Origin: Bordetella genomosp. 13
GTDB lineage: Bacteria > Pseudomonadota > Gammaproteobacteria > Burkholderiales > Burkholderiaceae_B
Direction of reading: 5' to 3'
DNA length: 64,000 nucleotides
Assembly (NCBI RefSeq): GCF_002119665.1
Contig: NZ_CP021111.1
Span: 3,162,001 to 3,226,000, forward strand
In this document: one piece after another, positions 1-7,877 of the stretch
How the letters are laid out: the number at the start of each line of letters is the position of its first letter
Numbering within the stretch: position 1 is the stretch's first letter
The notes under the pieces: model-generated
Databases searched by the model: none
Seen by the model: only the letters and a program-made list of their open reading frames with translations
What the model was told of the DNA's origin: nothing
Program-made: the position numbers and the translations under genes

Positions 1-773
1 AGCTCGGCATTCTCGTCGTAGCGCGCCTGGTTCAGGTTGGACACGCGGCCTTCCTCGATGAAGCCCCATGCCCGGCTGCGCTTGTCCTTGTGGCGCGGGT
101 CCCAGACCCCGAACGCGAAGCCGCCAGCGCGGCGTATCAGCGAGAAGCATGGGATGTCGGTATAGCCGTCGCCGACGAACACCATCTGGTCGAACGGCAC
201 GCGCAGACGGTCTTCGGGAATCTTGCGATTCACTTCGAACGGCTTGCCGCGGTACTCGCGGCCGATGATGCCCTTCTGGATGTGGAACAGGTAGCGCGTC
301 TTGTCGGTGTAGCTGACGATGCGGCGGGGAAAGCTGATGCCGCCGTCGTCGTCATAGATGAATTCCGACGCCCAGATCTCGGTGAACTCTTTGGCGATGG
401 GCGTGGCGCGCACCACGTCGCCGATGCCGCTGGAGATCAGGTAGAACTCGAGCTGGATCTTGGGATGATCGGCTCGCACCGCGTCGCGCAGGCGCTGGAA
501 CAGCGTGGTGACGCCGTCGTGCAGCGGCAGGCTGGCGCCCCATTGGCGCAGGCGTTCCTGCGTGATGGGCCCGTGCGCGCCGCCGCGCGACAGCTCGATC
601 ATGCGGTACAGATAGGCAGGCACCGGATCCCAGTCCTGCTGCAGCAGCAGCGGGTCCACCGACTCTTTCCAGAAGGCCTTGGTGTCGACACCAATGCTGT
701 CCAGAAAGCCGGTGGTGCTGTCCGGAGCCAGCGTATCGTCGAAATCGAAGATCAGTGCGATGACGTCGGACAT
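1..773 (-). CDS. HAD-superfamily hydrolase, C-terminus cut by window edge
   Basis: The reading frame starts at the ATG complementary to 771-773 and runs off the left edge, giving at least 257 residues. Near the N-terminus is IFDFDDTLAPDST, the HAD motif I with the nucleophile aspartate and the second acid-base aspartate. Later DGYTDIPCF matches the motif IV acidic region that holds Mg2+. The family consists of cytoplasmic Mg-dependent phosphatases and phosphotransferases; the insert between motifs resembles the cap of phosphoserine-phosphatase-like members, but the substrate cannot be told. It is followed downstream on the reverse strand by nothing visible, and upstream lies the terminator of the next gene. 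Function beyond hydrolase is not supported. Confidence 0.8.
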   Translation of the reverse strand, partial: MSDVIALIFDFDDTLAPDSTTGFLDSIGVDTKAFWKESVDPLLLQQDWDPVPAYLYRMIELSRGGAHGPITQERLRQWGASLPLHDGVTTLFQRLRDAVRADHPKIQLEFYLISSGIGDVVRATPIAKEFTEIWASEFIYDDDGGISFPRRIVSYTDKTRYLFHIQKGIIGREYRGKPFEVNRKIPEDRLRVPFDQMVFVGDGYTDIPCFSLIRRAGGFAFGVWDPRHKDKRSRAWGFIEEGRVSNLNQARYDENAE

Positions 774-906
774 GGCGGGAAGCGGATTCGGGAAACAGCC
801 GCCATTTTGCCTGATCGGCGTCGCCCACCAAAATTGGTAACGTTTTTGCGACGTCACGCTTGGTCCGCGATCGCCGCGACGGGCCGCCGCGCATGGAGCG
901 CCCATG

Positions 907-929
907 AAAAAGCCGGGCATGCGCCCGGC
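907..929 (-). terminator. Intrinsic terminator of the proline-rich secreted protein gene
   Basis: On the reverse strand a GCCGGGC / GCCCGGC stem of 7 bp with a GCAT loop is followed directly by five T. It lies about 30 bp after the stop codon of the 960-1547 gene, so it closes that transcript before the HAD gene. Confidence 0.85.
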
Positions 930-959
930 CTTGCGAGATGGCTGCGTGAGGCTTTCTGC

Positions 960-1547
960 TTAGCGCACCGCCGGCGCGGGGGTCAGGCCGCCACCCGGAG
1001 CAGGCACCACGCCCGGGGGCTGGGCGGGAGCATAGCCGGGGTTCGGCGGGGGGGCATAACCCGAGGCCGGGGCCGGAGCCGGGGCGTAGCCCGAGCCGGG
1101 CGCCGCGGCCGGAGCGGGCGCATAGCCCGACGACGGAGTGGAGCCCGGCGTACCGGCCGGCACCTGGATGATGGTCTCGCGCAGCACGCCGCCGCCCATC
1201 ACGCTGCCGTGCACGCGGGTCGGCGATTGCATCTGCGTCATGCAATCCTGCTGCTGCGCGGCGGGCAGTGCCGAACAGCGGTTCAGGGCATTCTGGTCGT
1301 AGCGGCCCTGCTGCTTGTCGTCGAGACGGTTGCGGCGCGACTCTTCGAGTGCGGCGCCGGCTTCCTGCAGGCAGGTGCGGCGGTCCTGGTTGGTCTGGCC
1401 GGCATTGCAGCGCTGTACGTCGAGCCTGTATTGCTCCTGGGCGGACTTGGCGGCCGACTGGGCCATCGACGCGGCCGGCAGCAGGGCGGCGCCCAGTGCC
1501 AGGGCACCGCACAGCGAGGTAAGACGCGAGATTGCGGAAGTCTGCAT
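960..1547 (-). CDS. Secreted proline/glycine/tyrosine-rich protein of unknown function
   Basis: This 195-residue protein starts MQTSAISRL, chosen because GGAGG lies just upstream of the ATG; a longer frame would begin at 1601 without a ribosome site. Residues 1-30 form a signal peptide with a hydrophobic Leu/Ala core and a likely cleavage after SMAQS. The middle is charged and helical with four cysteines (RCNAG, RTCLQ, NRCSA, DCMTQ), which could form two disulfides in the periplasm. The C-terminal third is low-complexity Pro/Ala/Gly with repeated SGYAPAP units. Genes of this shape are common in Burkholderiales as hypothetical exported proteins. No catalytic motif is visible, so a periplasmic or wall-spanning structural role is only a guess. 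It has its own terminator and appears monocistronic. Confidence 0.75.
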   Translation of the reverse strand: MQTSAISRLTSLCGALALGAALLPAASMAQSAAKSAQEQYRLDVQRCNAGQTNQDRRTCLQEAGAALEESRRNRLDDKQQGRYDQNALNRCSALPAAQQQDCMTQMQSPTRVHGSVMGGGVLRETIIQVPAGTPGSTPSSGYAPAPAAAPGSGYAPAPAPASGYAPPPNPGYAPAQPPGVVPAPGGGLTPAPAVR

Positions 1548-1683
1548 GGTTCCCTCCTGAAAAACGCGCGGCGGCACGGGATGTCGCCACCACTTGAACA
1601 CTACGGTAAGGGATTACGCGGACAACCTCCGCCTGGAAATGTTACAAGCTCCGCTAAAGGGTAAACCATGGCCTGGCGGCGCT

Positions 1684-2034
1684 TCAGTTGCGCGGCGGCT
1701 CGGTCTGCTCCAGCGCGCCTGCCTGGCGACGCCGCGCGCGATAAGCCGCCGCGCGCATCAGCAGCATTGCCGTGATGGGCGACGTCAGCATCAGCAGCAG
1801 CGCGATGGCGATCTCGTGGAAGATCGGGCGCCCCGCTTGCGCCGAGAACACCAGCACCGACGCGCCCAGCATGCAGCCCAGCCCAAGCGTCGACCCCAGC
1901 GTGGGCGCGTGGATGCGCATGTAGAAAGTGCGAAAGCGCAGCAGCCCTATCGAGCCGGTAAGTGCCAGCACGCCTGACAGCACCAGCAGGATCGCGGCCG
2001 GCACGGCCGCCCACATCGGAATGTCGTTCATCAT
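1684..2034 (-). CDS. mrpG: Monovalent cation/H+ antiporter subunit G (MrpG/PhaG)
   Basis: This last gene of the Mrp operon encodes 116 residues. It starts at the ATG (2032-2034) that overlaps the TGA of mrpF as ATGA, the usual translational coupling; the protein begins MMNDIPMW. Three hydrophobic segments are visible at about residues 8-28, 40-62 and 68-88, and the GLLRFRTFYMRIHAPT stretch matches the conserved MrpG loop. G is one of the small membrane subunits required to assemble the Mrp complex, which exchanges cytoplasmic Na+ or K+ for external protons. It has no separate catalytic role that is known. The arginine-rich tail after residue 95 faces the cytoplasm by the positive-inside rule. 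Confidence 0.93.
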   Translation of the reverse strand: MMNDIPMWAAVPAAILLVLSGVLALTGSIGLLRFRTFYMRIHAPTLGSTLGLGCMLGASVLVFSAQAGRPIFHEIAIALLLMLTSPITAMLLMRAAAYRARRRQAGALEQTEPPRN

Positions 2035-2312
2035 GGTTCGATCACCTCGCCGCGCAGCAGGAACTTGGCCATGGCGGTCGAGCCCACGAAGCCGAACAGC
2101 CCGATCAGCAGGGCCACGTCGAAGTACACCTCGGTGCCCGAGCGCACGCCCAGCGCCAGCATGGCCAGCATGCCGTTGATGTAGAAGGCGTCCAGCGCCA
2201 GGACGCGGTCCTGCGCGGCGGGTCCGCGCAGCATGCGCAGCGCGGCGCACGCCATGCCCAGCACGAAACACACCAGCGCGAACCACGCCGCCAGTACAAG
2301 CAAAGTGTTCAT
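2031..2312 (-). CDS. mrpF: Monovalent cation/H+ antiporter subunit F (MrpF/PhaF)
   Basis: A 93-residue membrane protein with three transmembrane segments. The conserved MrpF core RGPAAQDRVLALDAF, with the invariant DRVLALD stretch, follows the first helix, and the last two helices end in STAMAKFL. The start ATG at 2310-2312 overlaps the stop of mrpE by ATGA, and its own stop overlaps mrpG. In other Mrp systems loss of F abolishes antiport because the seven subunits assemble as one complex; F has also been tied to cholate efflux in Bacillus. Nothing is odd here: length and spacing are typical. Confidence 0.93.
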   Translation of the reverse strand: MNTLLVLAAWFALVCFVLGMACAALRMLRGPAAQDRVLALDAFYINGMLAMLALGVRSGTEVYFDVALLIGLFGFVGSTAMAKFLLRGEVIEP

Positions 2313-2788
2313 TGGAATACCTCCAGCAGGGTACGCTCGTAGCGGTCCTGGACGAAAGACACCCAGGCCTCTTCGTTCTGCAGGTCGAGCACGTGCAGCG
2401 TCACGCTTTCGCCACGCTTGATGTCGACCACGACCGTGCCGGGCGTATAGGTCAGGCAGCATGCCAGCACCGCCAGCGCATGCGGATCGCGCAGCTTCAG
2501 CGGGATGGTCATGAAGCCCGGGCTCAGGTCGCGGCCCGGCCGCCAGACCAGCCTCGCCACCGCCAGGTTGGACCGGGTGACGTCCACGAGCAGACGAGCC
2601 GCCAGCCCCGCCAGCAGCCACAGGCGGTGCGGCTTGGCGCGCAGCGGGCGCAGCCGCGTCGAACCCCACGACAGCCATATGGCCAACGCGGCGCCCAATG
2701 CGATGTGGCCGGGCGACACGGAACGGTTCAGCAACAGCCACAGGCCCAGCAGGAACAGCGGCAGCAGTATCAGGTAGGCGCGGCGCAT
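2309..2788 (-). CDS. mrpE: Monovalent cation/H+ antiporter subunit E (MrpE/PhaE)
   Basis: The 159-residue product begins MRRAYLILLPLFLLG and has two N-terminal membrane helices (about residues 5-22 and 28-45) plus a hydrophobic stretch near 60-75. The cytoplasmic C-terminal domain carries the family hallmark LTYTPGTVVVDI, then the VHVLD-type strand (here TLHVLD) found in MnhE proteins. The ATG at 2786-2788 overlaps the mrpD stop as ATGA, so translation is coupled on both sides. E is a structural subunit of the antiporter and is needed for full activity rather than for ion translocation itself. Confidence 0.93.
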   Translation of the reverse strand: MRRAYLILLPLFLLGLWLLLNRSVSPGHIALGAALAIWLSWGSTRLRPLRAKPHRLWLLAGLAARLLVDVTRSNLAVARLVWRPGRDLSPGFMTIPLKLRDPHALAVLACCLTYTPGTVVVDIKRGESVTLHVLDLQNEEAWVSFVQDRYERTLLEVFQ

Positions 2789-4419
2789 CAGTGCCCTCCC
2801 GCGCCCAGCGGACGCACCACGGGTTCGCCCATCACCGCGTCGATATAGGCGGAAGGCTGGTCCAGCGACTGCGCGGCCGCGTCCAGATAGGCGGACACGG
2901 GCCCGGCCCCGGCCGACAGCGCGACGCACAACAGGATCAGCACGCCCACCGGCCCTGCCTCGCTCCAGCGCAGGCGCGGCGTGGTGCGGTCGTCGGCGCT
3001 CCAGAAGATGCGGATGCCGGCGCGACCGAACGTGATGATGCCGGCCAGGCCCGACACCAGCACGGCCGCGACGAGGATCCATGCGTCCATGTGGCGCACC
3101 TGGTCGTTGGCTGCGGACACGGCGGCCGACAGCAGCGACAGCTTGGCGACGAAGCCCGACAGCGGCGGCAGGCCGATGACGAGCAGCGCGCAGGACACGA
3201 AGCCCAATCCGAGGAACGCCATGGCTGCGGGAATCGCCACGCCCACCACGTCGTCGGAACGGTTCTCGGACATCGGGTCATCGAGATGGAACGCGTCCAT
3301 GGTGACGGCCAGCACGTTCGCGCCGAACGACTGCGTGCGCTCGATGAGTTCGGCCAGCATGAACATGGCGCCGGTGGCCAGCACCGAGCTGATCAGGTAG
3401 AACAGCGCCGGACCGGTCAGCGTCACGCCCGGCATGCCCAGCGCGGTCAGCAGGGTGCCGGCCGATACGATCACGCAGTAGCCTGCCAGCTGGCCCAGCT
3501 GTTGCGTGGCCAGCAGCCCGATGGCGCCGAACAGCAGCGTGGCCAGGCCCGCGGCGTACATCCAGTCCAGGCTGAAGGCCGCCGGCGCGCCGGTGGGCAG
3601 CAGCAGCGAGCCTATGCGCAGCACCGCATAGATGCCGATCTTGGTCATGATGCAAAACACGGCGCCGACGGGCGCGGCCGCCGCGCCATAACCGCGCACC
3701 AGCCAGAAATTCAGGGGCCAGGCGCCCGCCTTCACCAGGAAGGCCACGCCCAGGATGGCGGCGCCGGCCTCGAACAGGCGTCGGTCGCCGTCCACCAGCG
3801 ATCCCGCCCGCACCGCCAGGTCGGCCAGGTTGAGCGTGCCGGTGACTCCGTAGATGAGCGCGATGCTGATGAGCAGCAGGAACGAGGCCACCAGGTTGAC
3901 CGCGATGTAGTGCAGCCCCGCCCCTACCCTGGCCGTGCCGGAGCCGTGCAGCATCAGGCCGTACGACGCGGCCAGCAGCACCTCGAAGAACACGAACAGG
4001 TTGAACAGGTCGCCGGTGAGGAACGCGCCGTTCAGGCCCATCAGCAGGAACTGGAACAGCGGATGGAAATGCACGCCGGAGCGTTCCCAGCGCGGCAGCG
4101 AGTAGATCAGCGAGGCCAGGCCCAGCACCGAAGTCAGCGCCAGCATGACGGCGGCCAGCCGGTCGACCACCACGACGATGCCGAAGGGCGCGGGCCAGTC
4201 GCCCAGCAGATACACGCCGATGCCGGTGGGCCAGATCGGCAGGATGCCGCCGCAGGCCGCCAGCAGCGCGATGGCCGTGGCCAGCTGCAGAAGCGCGGCC
4301 GTCACGCCGACGAAGCCGCGCAGGCCGCGCCGCCCTTCGGGCATCAGCAGCATGGCCGCGCCCGCCAGCAAGGGTATGGCAACGGGCAGGATGGGCAGGT
4401 GATTCAACAACGCGGACAT
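2788..4419 (-). CDS. mrpD: Monovalent cation/H+ antiporter subunit D (MrpD/PhaD)
   Basis: This 543-residue, roughly 14-helix protein belongs to the proton-conducting membrane transporter family shared with NuoL/M/N of complex I. Recognisable signatures are LTGDLFNLFVFFEVLL near residue 115, and KAGAWPLNFWL near residue 235, which carries the conserved lysine of the proton channel. The ATG complementary to 4417-4419 forms an ATGA overlap with the mrpC stop; a TTG codon just upstream is a less likely start. MrpD is one of two ion-translocating subunits, the other being the A subunit encoded at the head of the operon. Length is slightly above the usual ~500 because of a longer C-terminal tail. 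Confidence 0.95.
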   Translation of the reverse strand: MSALLNHLPILPVAIPLLAGAAMLLMPEGRRGLRGFVGVTAALLQLATAIALLAACGGILPIWPTGIGVYLLGDWPAPFGIVVVVDRLAAVMLALTSVLGLASLIYSLPRWERSGVHFHPLFQFLLMGLNGAFLTGDLFNLFVFFEVLLAASYGLMLHGSGTARVGAGLHYIAVNLVASFLLLISIALIYGVTGTLNLADLAVRAGSLVDGDRRLFEAGAAILGVAFLVKAGAWPLNFWLVRGYGAAAAPVGAVFCIMTKIGIYAVLRIGSLLLPTGAPAAFSLDWMYAAGLATLLFGAIGLLATQQLGQLAGYCVIVSAGTLLTALGMPGVTLTGPALFYLISSVLATGAMFMLAELIERTQSFGANVLAVTMDAFHLDDPMSENRSDDVVGVAIPAAMAFLGLGFVSCALLVIGLPPLSGFVAKLSLLSAAVSAANDQVRHMDAWILVAAVLVSGLAGIITFGRAGIRIFWSADDRTTPRLRWSEAGPVGVLILLCVALSAGAGPVSAYLDAAAQSLDQPSAYIDAVMGEPVVRPLGAGGH

Positions 4420-4763
4420 CAAGATCGGGGCTCCCGTCCATCGACGTGGTCGGTGCCGGTCAGGCCCCGCGAGGCCAGCAGCACCACCAGGAACAGCGCG
4501 GTGGTGGCGAAGCCGATGACGATGGCCGTCAGGACCAGCGCCTGCGGCATGGGATCGGCCAGCGCGGCCGGGTCGGCGGGCGCGGCCGCATCGATCACGG
4601 GCGGACGGCCGACGGTCAGCCGGCCCATGCCGAAGATGAACAGGTTGACGGCGTACGACAGCAGCGTCAGGCCCATGATGACCTGGAACGTGCGGGGCCG
4701 CAGCACCAGCCAGACTCCCGAGGCCGCGAGCACGCCGACGGCGATGGCATAGATCATCTCCAT
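4419..4763 (-). CDS. mrpC: Monovalent cation/H+ antiporter subunit C (MrpC/PhaC, NuoK-like)
   Basis: The 114-residue product has three transmembrane helices (about 3-22, 27-47 and 74-96) and the MrpC/NuoK motif QALVLTAIVIGFATTAL, in which conserved small and polar residues line helix 3. The start ATG at 4761-4763 is preceded by GGAGG at good spacing, unlike the other small subunits, which rely on coupling. This matches the 81-bp gap that separates it from the fused AB gene upstream. C corresponds to NuoK of complex I and helps form the proton path next to subunit D. The insert between helices 2 and 3 is rich in Ala/Pro/Asp, as is often seen in proteobacterial forms. Confidence 0.94.
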   Translation of the reverse strand: MEMIYAIAVGVLAASGVWLVLRPRTFQVIMGLTLLSYAVNLFIFGMGRLTVGRPPVIDAAAPADPAALADPMPQALVLTAIVIGFATTALFLVVLLASRGLTGTDHVDGREPRS

Positions 4764-4844
4764 GTCAGCCTCCGGCCCGTCGCGCGCGGGAAACGGACGC
4801 CCATGCGTGTCGCGGGAAGTACAGTGAGCTTGGCAATCGTTTCA

Positions 4845-7772
4845 TCAGGCATGCCCCTGCGTTGCGGGTTGCGCGGCGGCCTGGGCATCGGCCGCCGCCT
4901 TGCGCTGCGCGCGCAGCGATTGGTGCGCCAGCGCCACCAGCACCAGCACCGTGCTGCCCACCACCAGCATGTACACGCCCAGGTCGAACACCAGCACGGT
5001 GGACAGGTGCACGTGGCCGATGAGAGGCAGGGCAAGATCGGCGGCGAGGGCCGACAGGAAGGGCCGGCCGGCGGCCCAGGCCACCACCGCCGCGCCGCCC
5101 GCCGACAACAGGCCGAAAGCGAGCCAGTATTGCGGATTGAGACGGCTGCGGGTCTCGACCCAGTGCACGCCGCCCACCATGTACTGCAGGATGATCGCGG
5201 TGGCCATCACCAGTCCGCCGACGAAGCCGCCGCCCGGCTCGTTGTGGCCGCGCAGCAGCAGGTAGATGGACACGAGGCCCGCGATCGGCAGCAGCAGGCG
5301 GCCCAGCACGGCGGGCACCATCATGAAGCCGTCGGGAATGGGACGGCGCGGATCGGGCAGCTTGTCGATCGGCTTTCCGTCCGGATCGGAACGCTGCTGG
5401 AGCGGCATGTCTATGCTTTCCGGCGCGGGCCGGAAACGGCGCAGGAGCGCGTACACCGTCAGCGCGACGATGCCCAGCACGGTGATCTCGCCCAGCGTGT
5501 CGAAGCCGCGGAAGTCGACCAGGATGACGTTGACCACGTTGGTGCCGCCGCCCTCGGGCAGCGCCTGGCGCACGAAGAAGGCCGAGATGGTGTCGCCGAT
5601 GGGGCGCGTCAGCACCGCATAGGTCAGCGCGGTCATGCCCGTGCCGGCCAGCACCGCCAGCACCAGGTCGCGCACGCGGCGCAGCCGCGCGCGGCTGTCG
5701 CGCCCGGCCTCGGGATCGACGTCCTGGACACGGCGCGGCAGCCAGCGCAGGCCCAGCAGCAGCAGTACCGCGGTGGCCACTTCGACGGCCAGCTGCGTCA
5801 GCGCCAGGTCGGGCGCCGAGAACCAGACGAAGGTCAGGCACACCGACAGCCCGGCGGCGCCCGCCAGCGTGAGCGAGGCCAGGCGATGGTACTTGGCCTG
5901 GTAGGCCGCGCCGAGCGCGCACGCGCCGCCCACGACCCATAGGCCCAGGAATGCCGGGTCCGGCGGCGACAGGGACATGCCGCCATCCAGCCACCCCCCG
6001 TCGTGCAGCGGCAGCCAGGCCACCAGCAGTGTGCCCACCACGATCAGCAGCATCTGGACCTGCAGGCGGGTCGACGAGACGTAGCGCAGCAGCCAGGCCG
6101 ATCCCACGCTCGAGTTCTCCAGTAGCCACTCGAACGTACGCAGGCCGTCGAGGCGGTAGATGAAGGGCACTCGCCCCGGATGCCGCCGCTGGTGCGCGCG
6201 CAGCGCCAGATACAGCACGATGCCGACACCGAGCGCCACCAGGCTCATGATGAGCGGCAGGTTGAAGCCGTGCCAGACGGCCAGGTCGTACTGAGGCATG
6301 TCGCTGCCCAGCACGCTGCGCGCGGCGAGATCCAGGATGGGGCCCAGCGTGACGGCCGGCAGCACTCCCACCACCAGGCAAACGAACACCAGCAGCGCGC
6401 TGGGCAGCAGCATCCAGCGCGGCGGCTCGTGCGGCGCGCGCGGCAGGTCTTCGGACGGCGGCGGCCCGAAGAAGACCTGCAGGATGAAGCGCAGCGAATA
6501 GGCCACGCTGAAGGCGCCGGCCAGCGTGGCAAGCAGCGGCAAGCCGACCTGCATGATGGAATCGCCGCTGATGAAGGTGGTTTCGGCGAAGAACATCTCT
6601 TTCGAGATGAAGCCATTGAGCAGCGGCACGCCGGCCATCGAGGCCGCGGCCACCATGGCCAGCGTGGCGGTGATCGGCATGGCGCGGTACAGGCCGCTGA
6701 GCCGCGTGACGTCGCGCGTGCCGGTTTCATGGTCCACGATGCCGGCCGCCATGAACAGCGAGGCCTTGAAGGTGGCGTGGTTGACCATGTGGAAGATGGC
6801 CGCCACCAGTCCCAGCGAGCTGTTCAGGCCCAGCAGCAGCGTGATCAGGCCCAGGTGGCTGATGGTGGAATAGGCGAGCACGCCTTTCATGTCGCGCTGG
6901 AAGATCGCGGCGTACGCGCCCAGCACCAGCGAACACAGGCCCGCTCCGCCGATGATCCAGAACCACTCGTCGGTGCCGGACAGCACCGGCCAGAAACGCG
7001 CCAGCAGGAACACGCCGGCCTTCACCATGGTGGCCGAATGCAGGTAGGCCGACACCGGCGTGGGCGCGGCCATGGCATTGGGCAGCCAGAACTGGAACGG
7101 GAACTGCGCGCTCTTGGTCAGGGCGCCCAGCGCGATCAGGCCCAGCACGGCGGGGTACCAGGCGTCGGCCCGCACCTGCGCGCCGGACTGCAGCACCACG
7201 TCCAGGTCGTAGCTGCCGGCGATATAGCCGAGGATGAGCACGCCCGCCAGCAGGCACAGCCCGCCCGCGGCGGTGACCGTGAGCGCCATGCGGGCGCCGC
7301 GCCGGGCGTCCTGCCGATGGTGCCAGTAGGCGATCAGCATGAACGACGCCAGGCTCGTCATTTCCCAGAACAGCACCAGCTGGATCAGGTTGCCGGACAG
7401 CACCAGCCCCAGCATGGCCGCCATGAAGGCGAGAAAGAAGGAGAAGAAGCGCGGCACCGGATCTTTCGGCGACATGTAGTAGCGCGCATACAGCACCACC
7501 AGCGTGCCCATCGCGGCGACGATGAACGCGAAGAGCCATGCGAAGCCATCCATCCGCAGGGTGAAATGCAGCCCCAGCGCGGGCGCCCAAGGCAGGTCCA
7601 GGCGGATGACCTCGCCGGCGGCGACGCGCGGGTACAACACGGCGGTAAGGACAGTACAGCTGAGCGCCGTGATGCCGGCCAGCCAGGACTCGGCATTGCG
7701 GGCGTTGGCGGGCAGCATTGCGGCACATAGGCTGCCGGCAAACGGCAACGCGAGGATCAGAGCTAGCAGCAT
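4845..7772 (-). CDS. mrpA: Fused Mrp antiporter subunit A/B (PhaAB type)
   Basis: The first gene of the operon encodes 975 residues. Residues 1-500 are the NuoL-like proton-antiporter core (VLFWEMTSLASFMLIAYW near 140; KSAQFPFQFWLPNAM near 225 with the channel lysine). A middle membrane block contains the MbhD-like DUF4040 region. From about residue 800 the MrpB domain follows, with its hallmark RGHNEPGGGFVGGL. In Bacillus these are separate genes; the fusion is typical of the rhizobial and betaproteobacterial Pha (group 2) operons, giving order AB-C-D-E-F-G. The start ATG at 7770-7772 has GGAG six bases upstream. The complex exports Na+ or K+ using the proton gradient and supports pH and salt tolerance. 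A 105-bp leader separates it from the nuclease operon upstream. Confidence 0.95.
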   Translation of the reverse strand: MLLALILALPFAGSLCAAMLPANARNAESWLAGITALSCTVLTAVLYPRVAAGEVIRLDLPWAPALGLHFTLRMDGFAWLFAFIVAAMGTLVVLYARYYMSPKDPVPRFFSFFLAFMAAMLGLVLSGNLIQLVLFWEMTSLASFMLIAYWHHRQDARRGARMALTVTAAGGLCLLAGVLILGYIAGSYDLDVVLQSGAQVRADAWYPAVLGLIALGALTKSAQFPFQFWLPNAMAAPTPVSAYLHSATMVKAGVFLLARFWPVLSGTDEWFWIIGGAGLCSLVLGAYAAIFQRDMKGVLAYSTISHLGLITLLLGLNSSLGLVAAIFHMVNHATFKASLFMAAGIVDHETGTRDVTRLSGLYRAMPITATLAMVAAASMAGVPLLNGFISKEMFFAETTFISGDSIMQVGLPLLATLAGAFSVAYSLRFILQVFFGPPPSEDLPRAPHEPPRWMLLPSALLVFVCLVVGVLPAVTLGPILDLAARSVLGSDMPQYDLAVWHGFNLPLIMSLVALGVGIVLYLALRAHQRRHPGRVPFIYRLDGLRTFEWLLENSSVGSAWLLRYVSSTRLQVQMLLIVVGTLLVAWLPLHDGGWLDGGMSLSPPDPAFLGLWVVGGACALGAAYQAKYHRLASLTLAGAAGLSVCLTFVWFSAPDLALTQLAVEVATAVLLLLGLRWLPRRVQDVDPEAGRDSRARLRRVRDLVLAVLAGTGMTALTYAVLTRPIGDTISAFFVRQALPEGGGTNVVNVILVDFRGFDTLGEITVLGIVALTVYALLRRFRPAPESIDMPLQQRSDPDGKPIDKLPDPRRPIPDGFMMVPAVLGRLLLPIAGLVSIYLLLRGHNEPGGGFVGGLVMATAIILQYMVGGVHWVETRSRLNPQYWLAFGLLSAGGAAVVAWAAGRPFLSALAADLALPLIGHVHLSTVLVFDLGVYMLVVGSTVLVLVALAHQSLRAQRKAAADAQAAAQPATQGHA

Positions 7773-7815
7773 GGGACTCCGGGGGTATCACCCGGAAAAT
7801 ATCAGATTATTTCTA

Positions 7816-7827
7816 TTCATGCATGAA
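7816..7827. promoter_or_regulatory. Perfect palindrome upstream of the Mrp operon
   Basis: TTCATGCATGAA lies 44 bases before the mrpA start in an AT-rich pocket of an otherwise GC-rich region, close to where a promoter for the antiporter operon would sit. It could be an operator half-site pair, but no known regulator consensus was matched. This is a sequence observation only. Confidence 0.4.
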
Positions 7828-7877
7828 GCTTGTGCATTCTGCCCCGTTCCGTGCACGATGCCGACACGTTCGCGGGA

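Noticed and set aside
2698..4752. Forward-strand frame of about 680 codons across mrpC-E
   Set aside because: The reverse-strand genes show Mrp hallmarks and coupled starts; the forward frame is a Gln/Arg/His-rich shadow.
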